Source of the DNA: Actinomycetota bacterium
GTDB lineage: Bacteria; Actinomycetota; Actinomycetes; Nanopelagicales; Nanopelagicaceae
Assembly: GCA_015660815.1 (NCBI GenBank)
Contig: JACSDF010000011.1
Coordinates: 1 to 33,948, forward strand
DNA length: 33,948 bases
Direction: 5' to 3'
Below, piece after piece: positions 20,081-28,890 of this stretch (position 1 is the stretch's first letter; the number at the start of each line of letters is the position of its first letter). Both the position numbers and the translations under genes were made by a program. The notes beneath the pieces were generated by a model, which searched no databases, was not told the origin of the DNA, and saw nothing but the letters and a program-made list of their open reading frames with translations.

Positions 20081-20646
20081 ATTTTTAACTCGCCACTGCG
20101 GGCTATTAATTTCTTTTCATCAGGATAAGCGAGGCGTTCAATGATTTCTCCTAATGGAAACCATGAGACTTCATCAACTTCACTCTCTTGTGGCATTAAC
20201 ACACCACCAACTTCTGTAAATAAGAAGTGGTGAACTGTTTTATGAATTCTCTTACCACCAGCCATAAACCAAAAATCAATAACTCCTAAAGGTCTAGAAA
20301 TTGATGAGGTTATTCCCGTTTCCTCTGCCACCTCACGGATCGCAGCCTGCTCAGGGGTTTCACCTTCTTCGATATGTCCCTTAGGCAGAGACCACAGCAG
20401 TCGAGTACCACTGGCATCTTTATGATCAATTCGACCTATGAGAAGTCCTTGCTCTCCAGTTGAATCGATTACTAATCCACCTGCACTGACTTCATCTACA
20501 CGTTTGGCGTAATGGCGTTTAACGGCAGGCTTTACTGAAGTAGAGGCAGCAGAATTTTGAGGAGTTTGGGGGCCGCGGTTAGCGGAGCGCTTGCGCTTCC
20601 GCTTCTTCTTAATGCCTTCGCTGCCCGCACCAGGTGCCGGGTTCAT
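20077..20646 (-). CDS. NUDIX hydrolase
   Basis: 189 residues. The NUDIX box spans Gly90 to Ile112, with Glu96, Arg104, Glu105, Glu108 and Glu109 in the expected places, so metal-dependent cleavage of a nucleoside diphosphate derivative is likely. The substrate is unknown. The first 50 residues are a disordered tail rich in Lys and Arg (KKKRKRKR at 13-20). It is divergent from the CCA-adding enzyme gene and is first in a NUDIX-DUF6049-murJ set, the same order as mycobacterial Rv3908-Rv3910. Mycobacterial MutT4 is the positional counterpart. Confidence 0.9.
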   Translation of the reverse strand: MNPAPGAGSEGIKKKRKRKRSANRGPQTPQNSAASTSVKPAVKRHYAKRVDEVSAGGLVIDSTGEQGLLIGRIDHKDASGTRLLWSLPKGHIEEGETPEQAAIREVAEETGITSSISRPLGVIDFWFMAGGKRIHKTVHHFLFTEVGGVLMPQESEVDEVSWFPLGEIIERLAYPDEKKLIARSGELKI

Positions 20647-22118
20647 GGAGCAAGAGTACTGCTCTAACCTTACTTATTGTGACTAGTGCATTGGGGGCCG
20701 CAGGCGAATTAGCGATCCGTTCTCTCGTGGAACGCGCGCCACTAGCAAGTTCTTTAGCTCAAGCCTTTAAAGATAAAGGCTTCACGTTGGCACTGGTCGG
20801 TGGCCCAGTACGAGATGCGATTCTAGGGCGGCTAGGAAATGATTTAGATTTTACAACAAATGCACTACCGCAACAATCAAAAAAGATTTTGCAAGGATGG
20901 GCAGAAAACGTTTGGGAAACAGGAATCGCTTTTGGAACTGTGGCTGGAAAACGAGCAGATACAACAGTTGAAGTCACGACATATCGCAGCGAAAACTACG
21001 ACCTAGATTCTCGTAATCCCGATGTCGAATACGGTAAAGATATTCTTGGAGATTTATCTCGACGTGATTTCACTGTTAACTCAATGGCGTTAGAACTAAC
21101 TGGCATTACCCCACAATTCCTTGATCCATTTAATGGTTTACAAGATTTAGCAAAAAAATTATTACGGACACCAGGCAAAGCAAGTGACTCATTCAACGAT
21201 GACCCATTGCGCATGATGCGCGCAGCGCGATTTGCAAGCCAATTAGATTTCGACATCGACTCCGAAGTCATAACAGCGATGAAAAATCTGGCCCCTCGGA
21301 TTTCAATAGTTTCTGCCGAGCGAGTACGTGATGAATTCATAAAGATTTTAATGTCTGAAAAACCGCGAATCGGAATTACAATTTTAGTAGATACAGGATT
21401 AGCTGATCTAGTGATACCTGAAATTCCGAAATTACGTTTGGAAATTGATGAGCACCACCACCACAAAGATGTGTACGAGCACTCCATTACGGTATTGGAG
21501 CAGGCCATCATGCAAGAGGATCGCCTTCAGGGACCTAACTTAGTAATTCGCTTAGCGGCACTCTTACATGACATTGGTAAACCTAAGACACGGAGTTTTA
21601 TAAACGGAGGTGGCGTCTCATTTCACCACCATGAAGTTGTGGGTGCGCGATTAGCCAAAAAACGATTGCAAGAGCTTCGATTTGATCGCAACACTATCGA
21701 AGCCGTTGAAACATTAACCGCACTCCATTTACGTTTTCATGGCTACGGAGATGGAGAGTGGACCGATTCAGCGGTACGCAGATATATACGCGATGCCGGA
21801 GATCTATTAATACATCTGCACGTACTTACCCGTGCAGATTGCACGACTCGAAATAGAGCTAAAGCAATTCGACTATCAGACATATATGACTCACTTGAGG
21901 CGCGCATCGGTATTTTGATGGAGCAAGAAGAGTTGTCAAAGATTCGCCCGGATCTAGACGGTGCTCAAGTAATGGAGATTCTCAACCTAAAACCTTCGCG
22001 AGAAGTTGGTGCGGCAATGGATTTCTTAATGGAACTACGACTCGATCAAGGTTCAATTGGAGAAGAAAAAGCCACTGCCGAACTACTTAATTGGTGGAAA
22101 AACCGAGCTTCTAAGTAA
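20634..22118 (+). CDS. pcnB: CCA tRNA nucleotidyltransferase / poly(A) polymerase family with HD domain
   Basis: Adds or repairs the 3' CCA of tRNAs. 494 residues from the first possible GTG. Nucleotidyltransferase motifs LVGGPVRDAILG and DLDFTT (Asp70, Asp72), RRDFTVNSMAL and DDPLRMMRAARFA are present; an HD phosphohydrolase domain follows with HD at 312-313 (LLHDIGKPKTR). The true start is uncertain: GTG 20679, TTG 20691 or GTG 20727 would avoid overlapping the divergent NUDIX gene and better match family length. Positions here count from 20634. The 3' end overlaps the convergent MFS gene by 36 bases. Confidence 0.93.
   Translation: MPGSWSKSTALTLLIVTSALGAAGELAIRSLVERAPLASSLAQAFKDKGFTLALVGGPVRDAILGRLGNDLDFTTNALPQQSKKILQGWAENVWETGIAFGTVAGKRADTTVEVTTYRSENYDLDSRNPDVEYGKDILGDLSRRDFTVNSMALELTGITPQFLDPFNGLQDLAKKLLRTPGKASDSFNDDPLRMMRAARFASQLDFDIDSEVITAMKNLAPRISIVSAERVRDEFIKILMSEKPRIGITILVDTGLADLVIPEIPKLRLEIDEHHHHKDVYEHSITVLEQAIMQEDRLQGPNLVIRLAALLHDIGKPKTRSFINGGGVSFHHHEVVGARLAKKRLQELRFDRNTIEAVETLTALHLRFHGYGDGEWTDSAVRRYIRDAGDLLIHLHVLTRADCTTRNRAKAIRLSDIYDSLEARIGILMEQEELSKIRPDLDGAQVMEILNLKPSREVGAAMDFLMELRLDQGSIGEEKATAELLNWWKNRASK
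20648..20664. promoter_or_regulatory. inverted repeat at NUDIX/pcnB divergent start
   Basis: GAGCA-N7-TGCTC sits right at the NUDIX start codon, in the overlap of the two divergent genes. It may be an operator, but no binding family is recognised; chance is possible. Confidence 0.25.
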
Positions 22119-23354
22119 ACGCAAAGCCACGAGCAGATAGGCCGCACTTACACACAATGGGACGACGGCAGATATTCCGGACTGAGGCAGTAAAAGCGCA
22201 GCGATTAAACCACCAGAAACAATTGCGCCATTGACCACAACATCATAAACAGCGAAAACGCGTCCTCGGAAATAATCATCGATCTTTGATTGAACTAAGG
22301 CATCATTTGTAACCTTTAAATTTTGGCCGAAGAATGCAGTAAAAAAAGCGGTCAGAGCTAATGCAATTTGAGTCTGCCACGTAGCTAGGATTAAAGGAGC
22401 GGCTGCACTTGCAAACATTGCATACTTAATCCATAAATGCCGGCCGACCTTAGAAACGCCAAAAGGCGCAAGAAATGCTCCGCAAAAAAGCCCAACGCCA
22501 GCAATCGTAAGTGCTATACCGAAACCTGCTAAACCATCTTCGGGTTTATTTGGGTCGTGAAAAGTATTTCTCTCGAGTAAGAGTGCAGTTAATGTCAGTG
22601 CAGTTAAACCACCTCGATGAACTGCGGTCGCCAGAATTCCACGAGCTGCATCAGAGTGAGTAGCTAAAAACTGGAAACCCTCACGCATATCTCTTAAACC
22701 TTGGAAAAAACTCGATGCCTCTTTTTCATGCTTTAGAGGGCCGATTTCATATTTCTTTAATCGCCCAGTCAATATCGCTGCAATTAAATATCCACAACTT
22801 GCAATTAAAACGAGCAACGCATCGGCGTGATTGGCAAGAACTTTAGTATCAACCAAAGCTCGAAGACCAACACCAATCCCTCCACCAAGTACAACGAGAA
22901 GTGAACCACCCGTGACAGCAATGGCATTGGCCGTAATCAGCGACTTAGTATCAATTAGTAGAGGTAATCCAGCCGAAAGCGCGGCGAGTATCAATCGATT
23001 AATTCCAAAAGCAATTAGAACCGCAACGGTTAAAGCAGCACCAGTAGTGTCACTAAAGATAAAGAGAGCAACTACTAAGAGATTAATAGAGCGCAAAAGA
23101 TTAGAAAACAGAAGTGCGCGCTGTCTTGAAATTCGATCTAGAAGAGTTCCAACAAAAGGTCCGACTATTGAATATGGCAATAGCACCACCGCAAAACCTA
23201 GCGCCGCATTCAGTGCATTTGCCTGTCTATTGGGGGAAAAGAGAATGAATGAGGCTAGAGCGCTTTGAAAAACTCCATCAGTGGTCTGTCCTGACCAACG
23301 AATGGCAAGCAAACGGGAGAACCTAGGATGTTTAATCAACTCCTTAAAACCCAT
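22083..23354 (-). CDS. MFS transporter
   Basis: 423 residues from ATG 23354 (MGFKELIKHPRFSR), with about 11-12 hydrophobic segments and the loop motif GTLLDRISRQRALL between segments 2 and 3, typical of the major facilitator family. A start at 23420 adds 22 hydrophilic residues and would overlap the DUF5318 gene, so it is less likely. Substrate unknown. The TAAGAAT before the start on the minus strand may be a -10 element of a leaderless or near-leaderless message. Its 3' end overlaps pcnB. Confidence 0.87.
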   Translation of the reverse strand: MGFKELIKHPRFSRLLAIRWSGQTTDGVFQSALASFILFSPNRQANALNAALGFAVVLLPYSIVGPFVGTLLDRISRQRALLFSNLLRSINLLVVALFIFSDTTGAALTVAVLIAFGINRLILAALSAGLPLLIDTKSLITANAIAVTGGSLLVVLGGGIGVGLRALVDTKVLANHADALLVLIASCGYLIAAILTGRLKKYEIGPLKHEKEASSFFQGLRDMREGFQFLATHSDAARGILATAVHRGGLTALTLTALLLERNTFHDPNKPEDGLAGFGIALTIAGVGLFCGAFLAPFGVSKVGRHLWIKYAMFASAAAPLILATWQTQIALALTAFFTAFFGQNLKVTNDALVQSKIDDYFRGRVFAVYDVVVNGAIVSGGLIAALLLPQSGISAVVPLCVSAAYLLVALRLLRSSVFPPIK

Positions 23355-23397
23355 AAGAAAGAGCGTAGTCGCAGAACTTGGTTTATTCTTAGCATCT

Positions 23398-23811
23398 ATG
23401 AAATCGCAACGTTCGTACATCGATTATTCACTTGATAAGCGAGCCACTCTCCTGGCGCTCTTTCGAGGAGCTGTTGATGCATGCGATGCCGACCCTTATT
23501 TAGTAAGGGCAGCGAAATGGCATGGTGAAAAGGTTGCCCGTAACTGCCCGGTCTGCAAGAAAAACTCACTTGTGGAGCTTGGATACACCTTTGGCGAACA
23601 ACTCGGCCAATACTCAGGACGCATTAAGTCACCAAAAGAACTTCGTGACATGGAGAGCGAGTATGGCGAATTTCGGGTCTATGTGGTTGAAGTGTGTAAA
23701 GAGTGTTTATGGAACCACCTGTGTGTCTCTTTTATCTTGGGAGATGGCAGAGAGCGTAAAGCGCCTCGAAAGGTACGCACGCTAGAGGACGAAGATTACG
23801 CAGCACGATAG
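23398..23811 (+). CDS. DUF5318 family protein (zinc-ribbon-like)
   Basis: 137 residues from ATG 23398, which starts like other family members (YIDYSLDKRATLL, then CDADPYLVRAAKWHGE). The pair CPVC and CKEC suggests a metal-binding ribbon. Function is not known; the mycobacterial counterpart sits just before ponA1 as here. TATTCT lies eight bases before the ATG and no Shine-Dalgarno sequence exists, which suggests leaderless transcription. A longer frame from 23281 exists but overlaps the MFS gene fully. Confidence 0.87.
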   Translation: MKSQRSYIDYSLDKRATLLALFRGAVDACDADPYLVRAAKWHGEKVARNCPVCKKNSLVELGYTFGEQLGQYSGRIKSPKELRDMESEYGEFRVYVVEVCKECLWNHLCVSFILGDGRERKAPRKVRTLEDEDYAAR

Positions 23812-23820
23812 CCTTAACTA

Positions 23821-25770
23821 ATGCTACGCAAACTGATTATTAGAACCACGGTCTTTCTGGCCGGCTTTGGTTTTATTGCTGGCGCAGTTCTCTTCGCACT
23901 CGCCTATTTTACCGTCGAGATCCCAGACCCGAATGCCTATGTCAATAGTCAATCAACAATCATTCAGTATTCAAATGGCGTTGAAATAGGTCGAGTTGGC
24001 ACGCAAAATCGGCAGATCATTCCATTGGCGAAAATTCCTCTGAATGTACGTCACGCGGTTCTAGCGGCAGAAGATCGCAACTTTTATTCAAATCGAGCTT
24101 TTAGTATTACAGGCATTGCACGAGCGCTTATAAATAATTTAAAAGGTGGCTCCTTACAAGGCGGATCAACAATCACGCAGCAATATGCAAAGACTGCATT
24201 CCTAACACCAAGCCGCACGATTCAACGCAAAATAAAAGAGCTTGTAATTTCAATTAAGTTAGAGAACCAGCTATCAAAAGATCAAATATTTGAGAGCTAC
24301 TTAAATACAATCTATTTTGGCCGCGGTTCATACGGTGTCATGACTGCGGCTCAGCAGTATTTCAATCGAAATGTGGGTCAATTAACCGATGCCCAAGCGG
24401 CAGTGATTGCATCTATTTTGCGCTCGCCAGGTTTGTACGATCCAGCATTTAAAGAGGGCAACGAAGCACGACTAATCGCGCGATTCGAGTACGTAAAGAA
24501 CGGGATGCTCGAAGAGGGTTGGGTGGATCAAAAATCATTTGACTCTATGAAATTGCCGGCAGTCGCACCCCGATCTACCTCAGGGCAGTTAAGTGGACCT
24601 AAAGGTCACATTATTGAGGCAGTGCAAAAGGAGTTAGCTAAACTTGGATTCACACAGGATCAACTCTTAGTTGGTGGGCTTGTAATCAAAACAACTCTCG
24701 AACAAAGAGCCCAGCAATCTGCAGTCGATGCAGTGAATAAGTTTTATCCAACAAAAGCCCCCGAAAATTTGCGTATAGGTCTTGTCGCCATCAGACCTGG
24801 TACCGGCGAAATTGTGGCCTTATATGGCGGTCGAGATTACTTAGCGCGCCAATTAAGTGATGCGACTCAATCAATTGCTTTGGCAGGATCGACTTTTAAA
24901 CCCTTTGCAATTATTGCCGCACTTGAACAAGGGATTCCTCTAACTTCTATGTGGAATGGGGACTCACCACAAACATTTGATGATCTCGGAAAACCGTATG
25001 TAGTGTCGAATTATGGAAATGAGGGTTGGGGTCAAGTAAATCTGCTCTTTGCAACAAAACACTCAGTTAATACGATCTTTGTTCCACTTGGAATTAAAGT
25101 TGGTCCAAACGCCTTTATCGATGTCGCCCGACGTGCTGGAATTCCAGACTCTGTTGCAATGATGCCAACCCCATCTGTGGTGTTAGGCGTGGCAAGCCCA
25201 CACGTTATTGATGTTGCTAATGCATATGCAACCTTTGCGGCCGAAGGCATAAAATCGAAACCATATTTAGTTGCCCAAATCAAAGGACCGAATAAAGGCG
25301 TTCTCTATGAGGCAAAACCTGAAACGCAAGAAGTATTTTCAAAAGAGGTCATGGCCGATTTAACATATGCCCTTAAAGCGGTAGTAACGAGTGGAACTGG
25401 TGGGGCAGCACGTGCTTTAGGGCGCCCTGCTGCCGGCAAAACCGGAACATCTCAGTCAAATGCATCAGCGTGGTTTAGTGCTTACACGCCTCAGCTGTCG
25501 GCATCGGTTGCACTGTTTAGAGATAGCGCATCAGAATCTCTCAACGGAATCGGCGGGCTCACCTCCGTTACTGGCGGAACTTTTCCGGCAAAAATCTGGA
25601 CTGCATTTATGAAGGGTGCATTAAAAGGGCAACCAGTATTAAATTTTCCAGCCCCATCAAATATTGGTGGACTTGAACCGATTGTCATGACGACTGGTGA
25701 AACACCAACGCCAACACCGACACCATTAATCACACCGACTCAGACGCCGACTCAAACTCCAATACCCTAA
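23821..25770 (+). CDS. ponA: class A penicillin-binding protein (bifunctional transglycosylase/transpeptidase)
   Basis: Polymerises and cross-links peptidoglycan outside the membrane. 649 residues: short cytoplasmic tail, membrane segment about 8-30, GT51 domain about 60-240 with catalytic Glu84 (EDRNF), GGSTITQQYAKT, RKIKELVISIKLE and YLNTIYFGRG; transpeptidase domain with Ser357-TFK, SVN at 415-417 and KTGT at 540-543. The tail (about 625-649) is Pro/Thr-rich repeats. No PASTA domain is present. It begins nine bases after DUF5318, and a GT87-like gene follows by two bases. Confidence 0.96.
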   Translation: MLRKLIIRTTVFLAGFGFIAGAVLFALAYFTVEIPDPNAYVNSQSTIIQYSNGVEIGRVGTQNRQIIPLAKIPLNVRHAVLAAEDRNFYSNRAFSITGIARALINNLKGGSLQGGSTITQQYAKTAFLTPSRTIQRKIKELVISIKLENQLSKDQIFESYLNTIYFGRGSYGVMTAAQQYFNRNVGQLTDAQAAVIASILRSPGLYDPAFKEGNEARLIARFEYVKNGMLEEGWVDQKSFDSMKLPAVAPRSTSGQLSGPKGHIIEAVQKELAKLGFTQDQLLVGGLVIKTTLEQRAQQSAVDAVNKFYPTKAPENLRIGLVAIRPGTGEIVALYGGRDYLARQLSDATQSIALAGSTFKPFAIIAALEQGIPLTSMWNGDSPQTFDDLGKPYVVSNYGNEGWGQVNLLFATKHSVNTIFVPLGIKVGPNAFIDVARRAGIPDSVAMMPTPSVVLGVASPHVIDVANAYATFAAEGIKSKPYLVAQIKGPNKGVLYEAKPETQEVFSKEVMADLTYALKAVVTSGTGGAARALGRPAAGKTGTSQSNASAWFSAYTPQLSASVALFRDSASESLNGIGGLTSVTGGTFPAKIWTAFMKGALKGQPVLNFPAPSNIGGLEPIVMTTGETPTPTPTPLITPTQTPTQTPIP

Positions 25771-25772
25771 CA

Positions 25773-26963
25773 GTGTTGCGTTTTAGAGCAGTCCTTGTCT
25801 TAGCAGTTTTAGCCTCACTCATCTCTTTTGCAAAGTTCTCCCCTTGCGAGAGCACGTCGTGGGCAACACCAGATCAATATATCCACGCCTGTTACAGTGA
25901 TTTACCTTCACTTTTTGGTGCTCGCGGTTTAGATAAAAATGATTGGCCCTATACAAGCGAATTGAATTCAGTTGAGTATCCAGTTTTAACGGGCATGGTC
26001 ATGTTCCTAACGGCTAAATTTGTTGATTCGCCAATCGCTTACTTCAACCTGAACGTAATTTTCCTTGTGCTTTTATTTATTGGATTAGTTTTACTAATTA
26101 GGAAAATGAAACCCGAATTTAGTTATCTATTACCGTTGGCACCAGCGATGATCGCTTCCTTATTCATTAACTGGGATTTATGGGCGATTATTACAATGAT
26201 GTTGGCGATTTATTGGTTTGATAGAAAATCATATTTATTTAGCGCTTTGGCTATCGGTATTTCTATATCTACTAAGTTTCTACCCATTTTTTTACTTTTG
26301 CCAATTGCATTTATTTTGTGGCGCCAAGATCGCATCAAGGATTTGTTGAAATATTTGATAACAACGGCAGTAGTCTGGCTAGCAATAAATCTCCCCTTCG
26401 CATTAACCACACCGACTGGCTGGTGGCGTTTTTATAAACTCAACTTGGAGCGCGCAGCAGATTGGGGTTCTTTATGGTTAGCTTTCAATCAACTCGGTTT
26501 AAACCTTACTAATTTAAATTATCTCTCATTACTTCTCTTGTTAATCGGGATAACGTCAATTGCAATCTTTCTCTTCGAAATTAAATCCACTCCAACCCTT
26601 GCATCCGTCGCCTTTATCGTGCTCGCCACTGTGATGGTCGCCAGCAAGGTTTATTCACCACAGTATGTTTTATGGTTGACCCCCCTTGCTGTAATTGCGT
26701 TAACGAGTACGAAAGATCTCCCGGCCTTTTGGATTTGGCAGGGTGGTGAAGTTATTTACCACATTGCCATCTGGCAACATCTAGCTAGTGTCACTGGTGC
26801 CACTTTTGGTCTACCTGCCGCGGGATATGCAGGACTTACTCTCCTTCGAATCGCTACGACCCTGTATCTGATCTGGATCCTTGCTAAACGCGCGTTAAAA
26901 GCGCGTAATCCACAGGGCTCCCTCTTCGATTTACTCTTTGAGGCCTCCAAGCCGTACCCTTAG
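25773..26963 (+). CDS. GT87-like polyprenol-dependent glycosyltransferase membrane protein (DUF2029)
   Basis: 396 residues from a GTG, with about ten hydrophobic segments. The N-terminal loop (ACYSDLPSLFGARGLDKNDW then YPVLTGMVMF) resembles the acidic first extracellular loop of GT87 mannosyltransferases, which use polyprenyl-phosphate sugars. Mycobacterial Rv0051 is its positional counterpart, also between ponA1 and rpsF. It is likely to add a sugar to a wall or membrane glycan, substrate unknown. Two bases from the PBP stop imply one transcript. Confidence 0.8.
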   Translation: MLRFRAVLVLAVLASLISFAKFSPCESTSWATPDQYIHACYSDLPSLFGARGLDKNDWPYTSELNSVEYPVLTGMVMFLTAKFVDSPIAYFNLNVIFLVLLFIGLVLLIRKMKPEFSYLLPLAPAMIASLFINWDLWAIITMMLAIYWFDRKSYLFSALAIGISISTKFLPIFLLLPIAFILWRQDRIKDLLKYLITTAVVWLAINLPFALTTPTGWWRFYKLNLERAADWGSLWLAFNQLGLNLTNLNYLSLLLLLIGITSIAIFLFEIKSTPTLASVAFIVLATVMVASKVYSPQYVLWLTPLAVIALTSTKDLPAFWIWQGGEVIYHIAIWQHLASVTGATFGLPAAGYAGLTLLRIATTLYLIWILAKRALKARNPQGSLFDLLFEASKPYP

Positions 26964-27006
26964 CCCTCTTGAACCAGCATCTAATGTCGGTCCAAGAAGC
27001 ACTAAC

Positions 27007-27050
27007 CCTCCTGTCACGGAAATACCGTGGCCGTCTTAGTCCAGAGGAGG
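27007..27050 (+). promoter_or_regulatory. candidate S6:S18 autoregulatory leader of rpsF
   Basis: CCTCCT (27007-27012) can pair with AGGAGG (27045-27050), the rpsF Shine-Dalgarno sequence. Between them CACGG-AAATA-CCGTG (27015-27029) forms a hairpin, followed at once by GCCG. A hairpin with an adjacent CCG is the known S6:S18-binding element in rpsF leaders. Confidence 0.45.
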
Positions 27051-27062
27051 TCGGGTTAACGC

Positions 27063-27350
27063 ATGCGTCACTACGAACTTATGGTCATTCTTGATCCAGA
27101 ACTTGAAGAACGTACAGTCACACCAAGCCTAGAAACATACTTAAAGATTATTAAAGACTCCGGCGGAACCGTCAACAAGCTCGACTTGTGGGGCCGTCGC
27201 CGTATGTCATTTGAAATCATGAAAAAAGGCGAAGGTATTTACGCAGTTATTGATATGAACTGCGAACCAGCTGCAATCAAAGAGTTAGATCGTCAACTCA
27301 ATTTGAATGAAGCGATTCTGCGCACCAAAGTTATACGCCCAGAAAAATAA
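27063..27350 (+). CDS. rpsF: 30S ribosomal protein S6
   Basis: 95 residues, beginning [16 protein letters not shown] with the conserved GRRRMSFEI and the C-terminal RTKVIRPEK. It is the first gene of the rpsF-ssb-rpsR-rplI operon, the usual bacterial order. AGGAGG lies 12 bases before the ATG, within a possible base-paired leader. S6 pairs with S18 in the small subunit platform. Confidence 0.97.
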   Translation: MRHYELMVILDPELEERTVTPSLETYLKIIKDSGGTVNKLDLWGRRRMSFEIMKKGEGIYAVIDMNCEPAAIKELDRQLNLNEAILRTKVIRPEK

Positions 27351-27397
27351 GCACGGACTCCACCAGTAGATAATCGAGAAAGAGATTGGAATAAAAA

Positions 27398-27904
27398 ATG
27401 GCAGCAGGAGATACAACAATCACAATGATTGGCAACTTAGTTGACGATCCGGAGCTACGTTTCACACCATCAGGTGCGGCCGTTGCAAAATTTCGCGTTG
27501 CGTCAACACCTCGCTATTTAGATAAGCAAACTAATGAGTGGAAAGATGGCGAGAGTCTTTTTCTACAGTGTCAGATCTGGCGTCAAGCAGCTGAAAATGT
27601 TGCTGAGTCACTGACAAAGGGAATGCGTGTCATCCTCTCTGGTCGATTGAAGCAACGTTCTTATGAAACTAAAGAGGGCGAAAAGCGCACAGTTTTTGAG
27701 GTTGAAGTAGATGAAGTCGGTCCATCATTGCGTAACGCAACCGCCAAGGTCACTAAGACCCAACGCGCTGCCGGAACAAGTGGCGGATTCTCAGCACCAG
27801 CTGCGAGCGATTCATTTACCGAAGATCCATGGGCTGCAGCATCATCAACGCCAGCAGCTGGCGGTGGTTGGGGAAGCTCAACAACCGACGAGCCACCGTT
27901 TTAA
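27398..27904 (+). CDS. ssb: single-stranded DNA-binding protein
   Basis: 168 residues. OB-fold at about 4-108 ([14 protein letters not shown], then [14 protein letters not shown]), then a Gly/Ala/Pro-rich linker and the acidic tail TTDEPPF, which binds partner proteins. Expressed between rpsF and rpsR. Protects single-stranded DNA during replication and repair. GAGAT is a weak Shine-Dalgarno match upstream of the ATG. Confidence 0.97.
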   Translation: MAAGDTTITMIGNLVDDPELRFTPSGAAVAKFRVASTPRYLDKQTNEWKDGESLFLQCQIWRQAAENVAESLTKGMRVILSGRLKQRSYETKEGEKRTVFEVEVDEVGPSLRNATAKVTKTQRAAGTSGGFSAPAASDSFTEDPWAAASSTPAAGGGWGSSTTDEPPF

Positions 27905-27929
27905 ATCCACCTATCCATCCATTCCTAGT

Positions 27930-27952
27930 GCTAATTAAAAAAAACAATTAGC
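27930..27952. other. AT-rich hairpin with poly-A loop between ssb and rpsR
   Basis: GCTAATT and AATTAGC form a perfect 7-bp stem around an A-rich loop. No T-run follows on the plus strand, so a simple terminator is not supported. It may be a processing or regulatory element, or part of the rpsR promoter. Confidence 0.35.
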
Positions 27953-27988
27953 TAAATAAACTAGGGCATCTGAACAAGGAGCACCACA

Positions 27989-28276
27989 ATGGGAGCAAGA
28001 AATAATAAGGCTCTACGCGAGCCGAAGAATAAGGGCGCAAAAGCCGCTGCCCTGAACAAAAAGTTTAAAAAGAAGCCGTGCAGCTTCTGTCAGCAGAAGG
28101 TTACTTATATCGATTACAAAGATATTGCGACTCTTCGTAAGTACATCTCAGATCGCGGCAAAATCCGCGCTCGCCGAGTTACAGGTGCATGCACACAGCA
28201 CCAGCGCTCAATCGCAACTGCAGTTAAAAACAGCCGCGAAGTAGCTCTACTTCCTTACACATCTTCAGCGAAATAA
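27989..28276 (+). CDS. rpsR: 30S ribosomal protein S18, zinc-binding (C+) type
   Basis: 95 residues with a basic N-terminal extension of about 25 residues. The core [20 protein letters not shown] is family-typical. CSFC and CTQH make the four-ligand set of zinc-containing S18; Actinobacteria often also carry a zinc-free copy elsewhere. AAGGAG before the ATG gives a strong start. Confidence 0.96.
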   Translation: MGARNNKALREPKNKGAKAAALNKKFKKKPCSFCQQKVTYIDYKDIATLRKYISDRGKIRARRVTGACTQHQRSIATAVKNSREVALLPYTSSAK

Positions 28277-28289
28277 GGGGGAATCACTT

Positions 28290-28736
28290 ATGAAACTCAT
28301 CCTTACTCGTGAAGTTGCAGGCCTTGGCGCTGCAGGCGATGTTGTAACTGTTAAAGATGGCTTTGCGCGCAACTTTTTAGTTCCAAATGGAAATGCAATT
28401 GCATGGTCACTTGGTGGAGAAAAGCAGATCCAAAGCATTCGCCGCGCGCGATCTGCTCGTGAGGTCCGCGATATCGACCACGCTAAAGAGATCAAAACAA
28501 AGCTTGAATCGGCAACAATTACTGCAAAGGTAAAAGTTGGCGCTAAAGGCGTTCTCTTTGGTTCAGTTACAGATAAAGACGTAGCTACAGCCATTAAGGC
28601 AGCAGTTGGTTTAGATGTCGATCGTCATGCAATCAAGCTCCCTGGCCACATCAAGAAGGTTGGCAATCACACTGTCAAAATCTCGCTTGGCCACAGCATT
28701 GTTGCGACTGCAACAGTTATCGTTGCCGCAGAATAA
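28290..28736 (+). CDS. rplI: 50S ribosomal protein L9
   Basis: 148 residues. N-terminal L9 domain MKLILTREVAGLGAAGDVV, GFARNFLVP, a central helix, then a C-terminal L9 domain from about 78. AGGGGG precedes the ATG. Last gene of the rpsF operon. Confidence 0.97.
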   Translation: MKLILTREVAGLGAAGDVVTVKDGFARNFLVPNGNAIAWSLGGEKQIQSIRRARSAREVRDIDHAKEIKTKLESATITAKVKVGAKGVLFGSVTDKDVATAIKAAVGLDVDRHAIKLPGHIKKVGNHTVKISLGHSIVATATVIVAAE

Positions 28737-28748
28737 TATATATTTACA

Positions 28749-28792
28749 ACTGAACCCGGCCCTCCTATTGGAGCGCTGGGTTCGGTGTTTCT
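28749..28792 (+). terminator. probable terminator after rplI
   Basis: ACTGAACCC (28749-28757) can pair with GGGTTCGGT (28778-28786), nine bases with one T-G wobble. An inner CTCC-TATT-GGAG stem stabilises the loop. GTTTCT follows. It ends the rpsF operon and separates it from the toxin-antitoxin pair. Confidence 0.6.
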
Positions 28793-28855
28793 GTGCAAAG
28801 TGAGTCATATGCCACGCTTACTCCGCACACCCACATAGAGTTATACTTTTTACAC

Positions 28856-28883
28856 TTGCAATCTATACAGAATCCTGTACAGT
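28856..28883 (+). promoter_or_regulatory. toxin-antitoxin promoter and YefM-type operator
   Basis: TTGCAA (28856-28861) and TACAGT (28878-28883) form a -35/-10 pair with a 16-base spacer; the antitoxin ATG comes seven bases later, so the transcript may be leaderless. TGTACA (28876-28881) and TATACA (28864-28869) lie 12 bases apart, and CTGTACAG is a perfect 8-base palindrome; TACAG-N4-CTGTA also overlaps. TGTACA hexamers are the known core of the YefM-YoeB operator. Confidence 0.55.
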
Positions 28884-28890
28884 ATTGGAC

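Noticed and set aside
25680-25768. Short tandem repeat (ACNCCNAC-type) at the PBP 3' end
   Set aside because: It is the coding sequence of the Pro/Thr-rich tail common in actinobacterial PBPs, not a separate repeat element.
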